From Rhodospirillales bacterium (GTDB lineage: Bacteria; Pseudomonadota; Alphaproteobacteria; Rhodospirillales; Casp-alpha2): a DNA stretch of 7,471 nt. Shown one piece after another: positions 1-6,114 of the stretch. Location of the stretch: contig JAJFIE010000382.1 of assembly GCA_021775275.1 (NCBI GenBank), positions 1-7,471 on the forward strand, written 5' to 3'. The notes below the pieces were generated by a model. That model was not told where the DNA came from and made no database searches. It saw only the letters and a program-made list of their open reading frames with translations. The position numbers and the translations under genes were made by a program. Positions within the stretch are counted from its first letter, which is position 1. Each line of letters opens with the position of its first letter.

Positions 1-207
1 TTCCTCCCACTCGCCATCCGCCCAACCGAGAATACGCCCGAAATTGTGGTGGTAGAACGACCATTCAACGCCACCATAGAGGCCTGGTTCCAGAAAACTG
101 TAGATCAGCATAATGGTCAGCGGACCGATGAAGAAGATACCCAGAAAGATCGTGACCGGCCCTAACAGGAGCGACAGGTGGAGGGTTTCGCGTTTGGCGG
201 GCGTCAT
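1..207 (-). CDS. potB: Polyamine ABC transporter permease, PotB-like (N-terminal 69 residues; runs off the left edge)
   Basis: This is the start of an inner-membrane permease subunit that would form the translocation channel for spermidine or putrescine with a PotC partner outside the window. The visible product begins MTPAKRETLHLSLLLGP, and residues about 10-38 form the first hydrophobic transmembrane helix. A periplasmic stretch follows with an EWSFYHHNFGRILGW-like segment, typical of PotB/PotH-type permeases just after the first helix. The ATG lies 2 bases past the TGA of the upstream ATPase gene, so translation is probably coupled. No strong ribosome-binding site is seen, only a purine-rich AAAGAG about 15 bases upstream. 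The family is usually about 280-300 residues, so most of the gene, including the EAA loop that contacts the ATPase, is missing here. The family call is fairly secure from position and sequence; the exact polyamine is not determined. Confidence 0.85.
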   Translation of the reverse strand, partial: MTPAKRETLHLSLLLGPVTIFLGIFFIGPLTIMLIYSFLEPGLYGGVEWSFYHHNFGRILGWADGEWEE

Positions 208-209
208 GA

Positions 210-1334
210 TCAAACCGGACTCTTTGAAAGAATGACATGCATAGATGATGGCAGGTATTGGAACGATAACTCCATTCCAGAGGCAAGCCCGACGACGGCA
301 TCCCGAGCAGAATCGCGAATTACCGCCTTCAAGACGCCACCGTCCGGAAGGTTGGCGATTAACTGGAAATCTGTTCCAACAAAGACGCTCTGCTGCAGGG
401 TGCCTGAGATGGACGGGCGTTCGGTTGGGCCGCCACTTTGTATTTGCAAGTGTTCGGGCCGGATGAGAACCGTCACCTTGTCGCCATGACGGACTCGATC
501 ACTTTCGACGGTTAGGTACATGCCGGTATCTGTCTTGACACGAGCAAGTCCGTTTGCGATTTCCACGACGGCGGCTTCGAATAATTTGCTTTCGCCAACG
601 ATGTTGGCGACGAAGGTGTTGTCCGGACGGTCGTAAATTTCCGTTGGCGTGCCGATCTGCTGAATCCTGCCGCCATTCATGACCACGATCCGGTCGGACA
701 TGGTCAGCGCTTCTTCCTGATCGTGCGTGACGAAGACAAAGGAAATGCCAAGCTCGTTCTGCAGTGTCTTTAATTCCAGTTGCATGGCTTGGCGTAGTTT
801 GCGATCAAGGGCGGATAAAGGTTCGTCAAGCAGCAGCAACTTCGGTTGGTTGATAACAGCGCGCGCAAGCGCCACGCGTTGTTGCTGGCCGCCTGAAAGT
901 TGGCTGGGTTTGCGGCGTTCCAGCCCGGATAACCCAACAAGATCAAGAGTATTCACGACACGTGCGTTGCGTTCTTTTTTTGCAACGTGTGCGACGTCGA
1001 GACTGTAACCCACATTGTCACCAACGCTCAGGTGTGGAAACAGTGCGTAGTTTTGGAAAACCGTGTTGACGGGACGGCGGTGCGGTGGATTATCGGCCAT
1101 CGGTTGCCCGTCGATAAATATTTCGCCGACATCCAGCTCCTCGAATCCACTAATGGCGCGCAGAAGCGTTGTCTTGCCGCACCCGGATGGTCCTAGAAGG
1201 GTAACAAATTCGTTGGCGCCCACATTCAGCGATACGCCATCCAGTGCGGTTATCATGCCACCTTCGGGCGCAGTGAAGCATTTTGTCGCCTGGCGAATAT
1301 CAACGAAATGACTGCTGGGATCGTTTGTCGTCAT
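210..1334 (-). CDS. potA: Polyamine ABC transporter ATP-binding protein, PotA-like
   Basis: This is the 374-residue cytoplasmic ATPase that powers polyamine uptake. All nucleotide-binding motifs are present in order: Walker A GPSGCGKT (48-55), Q-loop [10 protein letters not shown] (Gln 94), signature [14 protein letters not shown] (146-159), Walker B LLLLDEP with catalytic Glu 171, D-loop SALD, and the H-loop [10 protein letters not shown] (His 204). Residues from about 285 on, beginning VLIRPEH, form the TOBE-type regulatory domain found in PotA, MalK and FbpC subfamilies. The length matches PotA (about 375). The motifs alone would also fit other importers of this subfamily, such as those for iron or thiosulfate; the polyamine call comes from the adjacent PotD-type binding protein. 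The ATG is preceded by a weak AAAGAA site. It lies 118 bases after the binding-protein gene, behind a strong hairpin, and 2 bases before the permease gene. Confidence 0.93.
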   Translation of the reverse strand: MTTNDPSSHFVDIRQATKCFTAPEGGMITALDGVSLNVGANEFVTLLGPSGCGKTTLLRAISGFEELDVGEIFIDGQPMADNPPHRRPVNTVFQNYALFPHLSVGDNVGYSLDVAHVAKKERNARVVNTLDLVGLSGLERRKPSQLSGGQQQRVALARAVINQPKLLLLDEPLSALDRKLRQAMQLELKTLQNELGISFVFVTHDQEEALTMSDRIVVMNGGRIQQIGTPTEIYDRPDNTFVANIVGESKLFEAAVVEIANGLARVKTDTGMYLTVESDRVRHGDKVTVLIRPEHLQIQSGGPTERPSISGTLQQSVFVGTDFQLIANLPDGGVLKAVIRDSARDAVVGLASGMELSFQYLPSSMHVILSKSPV

Positions 1335-1385
1335 GGTTCTTTGGAAAAACTCAATGAGTTCAGTAGTGCATGAATGGCATCAGGA

Positions 1386-1419
1386 GCGAGTTACTGTCAA
1401 CAAAAGGACAGTAACTCGC
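1386..1419 (-). promoter_or_regulatory. Perfect 13-bp inverted repeat between the potD-like and potA-like genes (mRNA hairpin)
   Basis: The arms GCGAGTTACTGTC (1386-1398) and GACAGTAACTCGC (1407-1419) are exact reverse complements separated by 8 bases. In the operon transcript this gives a stable stem-loop that begins 33 bases after the potD-like stop and ends 51 bases before the potA-like start. Neither strand has a run of T after the stem, so it is not a textbook intrinsic terminator. Strong intergenic stems of this kind commonly protect the upstream binding-protein mRNA from 3' decay or cause partial termination, giving more binding protein than ATPase and permease. That role is inferred; the repeat itself is read directly. 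Confidence 0.75.
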
Positions 1420-1452
1420 CCTCTGATCTTACCAAAAATGTCTTTTGGCCAA

Positions 1453-2511
1453 TTATTGGGCGGTGCGAACTTTTGTCCACACGCGATCAAATTTCTTCAG
1501 ATCATTACCCAAGTCTTCAAAAATCTGAAGACGTTCCATAACATCAGCTGGTGGATTGATATTCACATTATTCTTCAGCCTGTCCGGTAGCAACGCACGG
1601 GCAGGAACATTCGGCGTTCCGTTCATCTGTTGCTCAATATTCAATGCCGCGACTTCCGGCTGAAGATAGAACTCCATGAATTTTTTGGCGTTCCCTTTGT
1701 TGGGGGCTGTTTTCAGAACACAAATATCTTCCTGATACATGGTCGCACCCTCTTCAGGAATGACAAAGCCAAGTTTATCCGGTTCCTCCAGAACATAGTA
1801 CATGGCTCCGACGAAGAAGTGGGCGGCGGCCACATCGCCGGATTGCACCATTGGGATGCTGTCATAGGTGAATGCAGCAACCTTGGATTTGCGTTCCAGC
1901 AGATATTTTTCCGCCAGTTTGAGGTCTGCCTTGTCGCCGGAATTAACAGACTTTCCGTTGACGATCAGGCCAACGCCAATGGTTTCGCGCATGTCGTCGA
2001 GCAGAGCGATTTTTTCACCAGAATCCGGAATGGCGAAGAAATCGGTCCAGTTCTTGATCTCGCTGACTTTTTCTTTGTTATAAAAAATTCCGACGCTACC
2101 CCAAGCGTAAGGCAGGCAAAATTCACCCTTGGGGTCCATCTTGGAACGTAAAAATTGTGGGTCGATATTTTCGAAACCGGGGCTTTTGTTAATATCGGTG
2201 CGTTCCAGCAAATCCAGCTTCTGCATAATGTCGTGCATGTGAACAGACGGGAATACGATGTCGTAACCGGTTGCGCCGGCTTGGATTTTCGCCAGCATTT
2301 CCTCGTTGCTACCATAGGTATCGAGGGTCACTTTTACGTCGTATTCCTTGGAAAATTTATCGAGCACCGCAGGATTGATGTAGTCACCCCAGTTATAAAC
2401 ATTCAGTTCGCCGGCGGCATTCGCAATGCCCGGCGTCAAAGACAAACCAGCCGCAATCAGAAATCCGGATAGCGGCTTTGCTATATGGCGTAATGGAGAG
2501 GATAAAAACAT
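1453..2511 (-). CDS. potD: Periplasmic polyamine-binding protein, PotD/PotF-like
   Basis: This 352-residue protein captures polyamine in the periplasm and delivers it to the PotABC-type importer. It has a classic signal peptide: basic N-terminus (R8, K12), hydrophobic core about 15-25, and a probable cleavage after ANA (30-32). The mature protein opens with ELNVYNWGDYINPAVLDKF, the hallmark of the spermidine/putrescine-binding family, in which Trp 41 and Tyr 44 sit where polyamine-contacting aromatics are found. Further family features are GYDIVFPSVHMHDIM, PYAWGSVGIFYNKEKV, GDVAAAHFFVGAMYYV and FVIPEEGATMYQEDICVL. The C-terminal helical part includes NAKKFMEFYLQPEVAALN. The start is supported by an AGGGAG site 7 bases upstream. 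It is the first gene of the operon and diverges from a MurR/RpiR regulator. Whether it prefers putrescine, spermidine or another diamine cannot be read from the sequence. Confidence 0.93.
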   Translation of the reverse strand: MFLSSPLRHIAKPLSGFLIAAGLSLTPGIANAAGELNVYNWGDYINPAVLDKFSKEYDVKVTLDTYGSNEEMLAKIQAGATGYDIVFPSVHMHDIMQKLDLLERTDINKSPGFENIDPQFLRSKMDPKGEFCLPYAWGSVGIFYNKEKVSEIKNWTDFFAIPDSGEKIALLDDMRETIGVGLIVNGKSVNSGDKADLKLAEKYLLERKSKVAAFTYDSIPMVQSGDVAAAHFFVGAMYYVLEEPDKLGFVIPEEGATMYQEDICVLKTAPNKGNAKKFMEFYLQPEVAALNIEQQMNGTPNVPARALLPDRLKNNVNINPPADVMERLQIFEDLGNDLKKFDRVWTKVRTAQ

Positions 2512-2618
2512 TCTATATCTCCCTGGGTTGGGCCGCCTTGATTGATTTAATGGCGGCGGATTTATCGTTTCAATGGATTGGCGGACTGGCCGCCAGGTTG
2601 TGCGGATTTTGCCTCCAT
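2512..2618 (-). promoter_or_regulatory. Long GC-structured leader of the potD-like mRNA, with a possible 18-codon upstream ORF
   Basis: Between the predicted promoter and the potD-like start lies about 110 bases of leader. It holds two inverted repeats: TGGCGG/CCGCCA around 2579-2595 (loop ACTGG) and GCCGCC/GGCGGC at 2532-2537 and 2552-2557. Their arms share nearly the same GGCGG/CCGCC sequence, so alternative pairings are possible. An ATG at 2618 opens a small frame ending in TAA at 2562 that would encode MEAKSAQPGGQSANPLKR. It has no visible ribosome-binding site, so it may be chance. A regulatory role is speculative; the repeats are seen directly. Confidence 0.3.
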
Positions 2619-2635
2619 GAAAACGTTATGAAAGA

Positions 2636-2666
2636 ATTATAACATTGTCAATAAATGACATAACAA
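2636..2666 (-). promoter_or_regulatory. Predicted promoter of the potD-like operon with overlapping candidate operator palindrome
   Basis: On the minus strand a perfect TATAAT (2636-2641) is preceded, 19 bases upstream, by a weak -35-like TTGTTA (2661-2666). Between them is the palindrome TGTCA-ATAAA-TGACA (2646-2660), and a wider ATTGT/ACAAT pair flanks it (2644-2648 and 2663-2667). A repressor bound there would block the promoter, and the divergent MurR/RpiR gene starts only 26 bases away. The -10 match is exact; the -35 and the operator role are inference. Confidence 0.45.
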
Positions 2667-2692
2667 TTACGGTTGTTGTGCAGGAGAGATAA

Positions 2693-3577
2693 ATGCAGGA
2701 CGCATTTTCCAAACACCCACAGGTCAAGCAGCCAAGGCTTGTGGAAAAAATTCGGGGGATAATCCCGCAGCTTCCAAAACAGGAGGCGCGCGTTGCGCAG
2801 TATATGGCGCTCAATGCCAAATACCTCGGTTTTGAAACCGGGGCTTCTATTGCAAAAAAGGCGGGAACCAGCGAGGTCACGGTTGGTCGTCTGCTCCGCC
2901 GCCTGGGCTACAAGGGAATGGCCGGGTTGAAGCAGGAAATAAAAATCGATCATACGGCCGGCACCCTCGATATTAATACGGAGCAGGATACGACAGAGAT
3001 CAATACCCTTATGAAGCATGTGTTGGATTCCGAGATACAGGCGCTGATGAGTATTTTTGAACAGGCATCGGGTCCTGGTTGGGCATCCATTATCCAGGCT
3101 GTATGCAATGTCGATACTGTATTTGTTTCCGGCTATCAGTCGATCCGTGGTGTGGCGGAGGATTTTTCGAGACGGTTGTCTCTGGCGCGCGATGATGTCC
3201 GCTTTATTTCAGCACACGACAGCATGTTGGGCGAATGGATCGGCAATTCAGGTGGATTGGCGGATGGCCACAAGGAGTGTCTGGTGATTATTGATGTGGT
3301 GCCATATGCGCGCGAGGCCGAGGTGCTCAGCAAGCTATGTCGAGATCAGGGTCGCGATCTGGTGGTCGTGTCTGATGAGTTTTGCCACTGGGCGAGCGAC
3401 TATACGGATATGATCATTCACGCACCGTCCAAGAGCGGACTGTTCCTCGAGTCCACGGGCGCAATTGTCGCCGCATTAAACCTTATTGTTCATGCTGTGG
3501 CGGAAAATGATCCACAGGCTACGAGTCAAAGGCTTGAACGTTGGCAATCCATGACACGCAAACTCCGGGTATTTTGA
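2693..3577 (+). CDS. MurR/RpiR family transcriptional regulator (HTH plus SIS domain)
   Basis: This 294-residue cytoplasmic DNA-binding regulator probably controls the divergent polyamine transporter. The N-terminal RpiR domain (about 14-90) contains the helix-turn-helix GASIAKKAGTSEVTVGRLLR (50-69) followed by LGYKGMAGLKQEI, a standard RpiR signature. The C-terminal half (about 128-270) is a SIS domain: VFVSGYQSIRGVAEDF at the phosphosugar-binding loop, LVIIDVVPYAREAEVL as the next strand and helix, LVVVSDEF, and an ESTGAIVAALN helix. SIS domains usually bind phosphorylated sugars, but here the loop carries GYQSIRG rather than the usual GxGxS pattern, so the ligand may differ. The length is typical (about 280-300). 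The start has an excellent AGGAGAG site 4 bases upstream. The link to polyamine uptake is inferred from position only. There is no obvious terminator after it. Confidence 0.92.
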   Translation: MQDAFSKHPQVKQPRLVEKIRGIIPQLPKQEARVAQYMALNAKYLGFETGASIAKKAGTSEVTVGRLLRRLGYKGMAGLKQEIKIDHTAGTLDINTEQDTTEINTLMKHVLDSEIQALMSIFEQASGPGWASIIQAVCNVDTVFVSGYQSIRGVAEDFSRRLSLARDDVRFISAHDSMLGEWIGNSGGLADGHKECLVIIDVVPYAREAEVLSKLCRDQGRDLVVVSDEFCHWASDYTDMIIHAPSKSGLFLESTGAIVAALNLIVHAVAENDPQATSQRLERWQSMTRKLRVF

Positions 3578-3654
3578 CCGGACTCTCTTGGCGTCCACAT
3601 CATGGCGCTATTCTGGTGCGTTTTGTCACGGAATAGCCGTAGTATCGCGGAAGG

Positions 3655-4722
3655 ATGATTAGATACTCACGATGCTTGCGTGTTTTTCTGGACTCCCTCG
3701 CGATAACAGTGATGGGATTGACTTTTGGTGTGGTTGTCGCGTCCGCCCAAGCACAACAATCCCTCCGGCTTGACCTGCCACTGGATTGCTCCCCGGGCAT
3801 CGATTGCTGGGTCGTTAACCACGTTGATCTGGATAGCAGCACTGGGAAACAGGATTTCATGTGCCGCAATCATACCTATGACGGACATAAAGGAACCGAC
3901 TTCGCCATTCGTGATCTGCGGCGCATGACAGAGGGCGTTCCCGTCCGCGCTTCCGCTGCCGGTATTGTGGCCGGAATGCGGGACGGCATGATTGATAACG
4001 GCGTGGCCCCTCTGGATCGCAACGCAATCGGCGGGCGGGAGTGTGGCAACGGCGTAGTGATCCGTCATGGGGATGGCTGGGAAACCCAGTATTGCCATTT
4101 GCGTCGGGGCAGTATCATGGTCAAATCAGGTGATGCTGTGGTGCAGGGTGCGCAATTGGGTCTGGTGGGACAATCCGGATTGGCAGAATTTCCTCATGTC
4201 CATATTTCCGTCAGACAGGATGGGAAAATCATCGATCCGTTTACCGGGGGATCACCGGAAGTGGGTGGTATCAGGTGTGACGTTGCGGTGACGGATGACG
4301 GCATGAGGTCTGGTCTGTGGTGGAATGACGCCTTCAACGAAACGTTCTATGAGCAAACCTCTATCTATAACGCAGGTTTTTCGGGTGTCGCACCAAACAT
4401 CGATGCCATTCGCGCCGGGCTGTACGCGAATTCCCAAATCCCGCCAACTGCACCGGTATTGGCGTTTTGGGCAGATATGTTCTGGGTCGAGAAAGATGAT
4501 CTGATTTCGCTGCGTCTGATGGGGCCCGATGGCGGGATAATGGTGGAAAACACGGCCATCCCGGAAAAACATCAAGCGCGGCAATATATGTTTGTGGGAA
4601 AGAAACTGAGGCAGGCCCGTTGGCCTGCCGGGACATATGTCGGAGAGATTACCGTTAGTCGTAGAACGGAGAGTGGCGAGCGCCAGTCTGTTAATGAACG
4701 CCGTGAATTGACGATACCGTGA
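3655..4722 (+). CDS. Secreted M23 (LytM-type) zinc metallopeptidase with a C-terminal accessory domain
   Basis: This 355-residue periplasmic or envelope protein probably cleaves peptidoglycan cross-bridges, or regulates such enzymes. Residues 1-34 form a signal peptide with a hydrophobic stretch about 15-29 and likely cleavage near ASAQA. The peptidase domain (about 70-200) has every M23 zinc and catalytic element: HKGTD (His 78, Asp 82), the YCHL histidine (148) and HVH (181-183), as well as the SGDAVVQGAQLGLVGQSG loop. Six cysteines remain in the mature chain (45, 51, 70, 130, 147, 208), suggesting disulfides. Residues about 265-355 look like a separate beta-rich, immunoglobulin-like domain with no name I can give. 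The purine run GGAAGG directly abuts the ATG with no normal spacing, but in-frame stops immediately upstream exclude a longer form; Met 20 is a poorer alternative. The CULT-domain gene follows 19 bases after its stop, probably in the same transcript. Confidence 0.9.
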   Translation: MIRYSRCLRVFLDSLAITVMGLTFGVVVASAQAQQSLRLDLPLDCSPGIDCWVVNHVDLDSSTGKQDFMCRNHTYDGHKGTDFAIRDLRRMTEGVPVRASAAGIVAGMRDGMIDNGVAPLDRNAIGGRECGNGVVIRHGDGWETQYCHLRRGSIMVKSGDAVVQGAQLGLVGQSGLAEFPHVHISVRQDGKIIDPFTGGSPEVGGIRCDVAVTDDGMRSGLWWNDAFNETFYEQTSIYNAGFSGVAPNIDAIRAGLYANSQIPPTAPVLAFWADMFWVEKDDLISLRLMGPDGGIMVENTAIPEKHQARQYMFVGKKLRQARWPAGTYVGEITVSRRTESGERQSVNERRELTIP

Positions 4723-4741
4723 GTTTCCGGGGAGACCTGTC

Positions 4742-5116
4742 ATGCTGGAAATGCTGAGTGATCCCGAGGGCCATGGCGACATTGATGAAGAACATGGGCT
4801 GGATGATGCAATTCTATGCGCAGGATGCGGTGGGTTCGTGACATGGACGCGATGGCGTCTGACGATGGGTGGTGATCACGAGCATACGTTTTTCAATCCC
4901 GCCGGACATGTCTTTCGTGTCCTTTGTTTCCGAGAAGCGCCGGGGGTGGCGGCCACCGGAACCCCGAGTGATGAATTTACATGGTTCAAGGGATATTTAT
5001 GGACCTTCGCACTGTGTCAGGGGTGTGGCGATCATTTGGGCTGGCGATATGAAGGTGATACGGATCCCGGAATATTCTTTGGTCTGATCAGGGGAAGGCT
5101 CACGTCGCCACCATAA
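4742..5116 (+). CDS. Stand-alone CULT-domain protein (bacterial cereblon-like)
   Basis: This 124-residue protein consists almost entirely of one CULT domain, the fold by which eukaryotic cereblon binds thalidomide, uridine and cyclic-imide degrons. The zinc site is complete: CAGC (Cys 26, 29) and CQGC (Cys 92, 95). The three pocket tryptophans are present as FTWFKGYLWTFALCQGCG and HLGW (Trp 81, 87, 101), with Tyr 103 after the last. The central MGGDHEH and FNPAGHVFRV segments supply Asn 52 and Phe 58. From memory, the length and these motifs match Magnetospirillum gryphiswaldense MsCI4 with a constant two-residue offset. No signal peptide is seen, so it is predicted to be cytoplasmic, unlike its upstream neighbour. 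A GGGGAG site lies 7 bases before the ATG. Its last 17 bases overlap the convergent downstream gene. No Lon-like or DDB1-binding domain is present, so a ubiquitin role is excluded; the physiological ligand in bacteria is unknown. Confidence 0.92.
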   Translation: MLEMLSDPEGHGDIDEEHGLDDAILCAGCGGFVTWTRWRLTMGGDHEHTFFNPAGHVFRVLCFREAPGVAATGTPSDEFTWFKGYLWTFALCQGCGDHLGWRYEGDTDPGIFFGLIRGRLTSPP

Positions 5117-5462
5117 GCACACGCTGGGCAGACAGGATCAGATGAACGGCCATGTCACCGTCATCAATCTGGTGGCGAATTTTCAGGTCCGCCATAAGAA
5201 CGTTCAGGATAGCATCGATATCCGATGATGACCTACCCGGTGCCTGTGCGACCCACGCGGCGGCATCTTCAAGAGAACATTCCATGTGATCGATTTCAGT
5301 TTCCAATGTAGCAGTACGCATACACTTGCCAGGATATTGTACTGAAAGATGTGCTTCCATGTCGCTTAACCGTCGAAGCGTTTGGTATTGATCATGTATC
5401 TGTTTCCAGTTGGCGAACGCGAATTGCATGTCAGGTCGTTCGTTGTATTGATGAGCACGCAT
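5100..5462 (-). CDS. Small hypothetical helical protein
   Basis: I do not recognise this 120-residue protein. It looks soluble, acidic and mostly helical: likely helices at about 13-42 (FAFANWKQIHDQYQTLRRL), 53-75, 80-99 and 102-118. It has two cysteines (47 and 62), no signal peptide and no membrane segment. I chose the ATG at 5462 because GGAGAG lies just upstream (GGAG 5 bases away). The adjacent ATG at 5465 is nearly as good, and an ATG at 5492 would add 10 residues but has no ribosome-binding site. Its 3' end overlaps the last 17 bases of the CULT-domain gene tail to tail. It lies 112 bases downstream of the SET-domain gene on the same strand and could share its transcript. The coding call rests on the uninterrupted frame, a plausible start and protein-like composition. 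Confidence 0.6.
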   Translation of the reverse strand: MRAHQYNERPDMQFAFANWKQIHDQYQTLRRLSDMEAHLSVQYPGKCMRTATLETEIDHMECSLEDAAAWVAQAPGRSSSDIDAILNVLMADLKIRHQIDDGDMAVHLILSAQRVLMVAT

Positions 5463-5574
5463 CATCTCTCCGTTATCTGTTGTGACGATCATGGTGACAA
5501 CTACAACGGGAAATAATGGCGTCAGTATGACGGGTTCAGTTCCATAACTCGATGAAAACTCTGGCCGGGGAGAT

Positions 5575-6114
5575 TCAGCCGGTGGACGCGATCAGGGTTT
5601 GACGTGCCCGCCTGAGATAATCGCTGACCAAACCATGTATCTTCAGTGGATGGTCTTCCGTTAATTCACCATAGCCGCCCGGTGTTTTTCGGCATGTCGG
5701 TTCGCCGCAAAGGCATTCTTTCATGGCAATAATTTCAAATTCCGTGGTCGCGTAATCAAACGTCAGTTCTTCGTCCTCGTATATATCCCGGGACGCGACA
5801 AAATCGTAGGCGCCGAAGCGATTGTTCATGACGGTAGTACTTGGATTGCACGAGTGATTGATCAAAACGGCGGGGGAAGTCATGAGAACATGACTGCCCC
5901 AGTTGACCTGCACGGAGTATCTGGTTCGTTCGGTTTGCTCGCTGTCTACAAGCCCAATAATAACGGTTTCCCCACAGAGAAAATCCTGATTTGCAAATAC
6001 ACCCTGACCCTTGTGACGAGCATCGCGCACAGAGACGTTGCGGTCATTCAAGCGTGTGGCGTTAAGGGAGGCGTTGCCTCCGAGAAACAGGCCGGTATTT
6101 CTTCTAATATCCAT
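5575..6114 (-). CDS. SET-domain protein lysine methyltransferase, compact bacterial type
   Basis: This 179-residue cytoplasmic protein is predicted to transfer a methyl group from S-adenosylmethionine to a protein lysine. The SET motifs are in order: GQGVFA (36-41, start of the SAM site), LINHSCNPST (84-93, the pseudoknot NHSC), EELTFDYA (116-122, with Tyr 121 as catalytic tyrosine), and the post-SET CLCGEPTCR (Cys 134, 136, 141), which with Cys 89 would hold a zinc ion. A GG(Y)GEL segment and a basic C-terminal helix follow. The ATG at 6114 is preceded by AAAGGA with good spacing. The same frame extends 21 codons further up to an ATG at 6177, but that start has no ribosome-binding site and falls in AT-rich intergenic DNA. 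The substrate is unknown; bacterial SET proteins have been proposed to modify host chromatin, DNA-binding proteins or ribosomal proteins. Confidence 0.88.
   Translation of the reverse strand: MDIRRNTGLFLGGNASLNATRLNDRNVSVRDARHKGQGVFANQDFLCGETVIIGLVDSEQTERTRYSVQVNWGSHVLMTSPAVLINHSCNPSTTVMNNRFGAYDFVASRDIYEDEELTFDYATTEFEIIAMKECLCGEPTCRKTPGGYGELTEDHPLKIHGLVSDYLRRARQTLIASTG

Noticed and set aside
65..301. A 78-codon minus-strand frame across the ATPase-permease junction
   Set aside because: It is out of frame with both the ATPase C-terminus and the permease, which read correctly in their own frames.
1630..2151. A 173-codon open frame on the plus strand, antisense to the potD-like gene
   Set aside because: It lies entirely within a convincingly coding gene on the other strand, has no recognisable motif, and is explained as a mirror frame.
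3564..3585. TCCGG/CCGGA repeat spanning the regulator's stop codon as a terminator
   Set aside because: It is a short stem with a 9-base loop and no T-tract; it could easily be chance.
3667..4098. A 143-codon minus-strand frame inside the M23 gene
   Set aside because: It is antisense to the catalytic domain, whose zinc motifs are intact, and has no family signature.
4252..4782. A 176-codon minus-strand frame overlapping the M23 gene and the start of the CULT gene
   Set aside because: It covers two well-supported genes and its product shows no domain-like pattern.
5520..5532. Small CGTCA-GTA-TGACG hairpin downstream of the SET gene as a terminator
   Set aside because: The stem is only 5 bp and no clear T-run follows on either strand.
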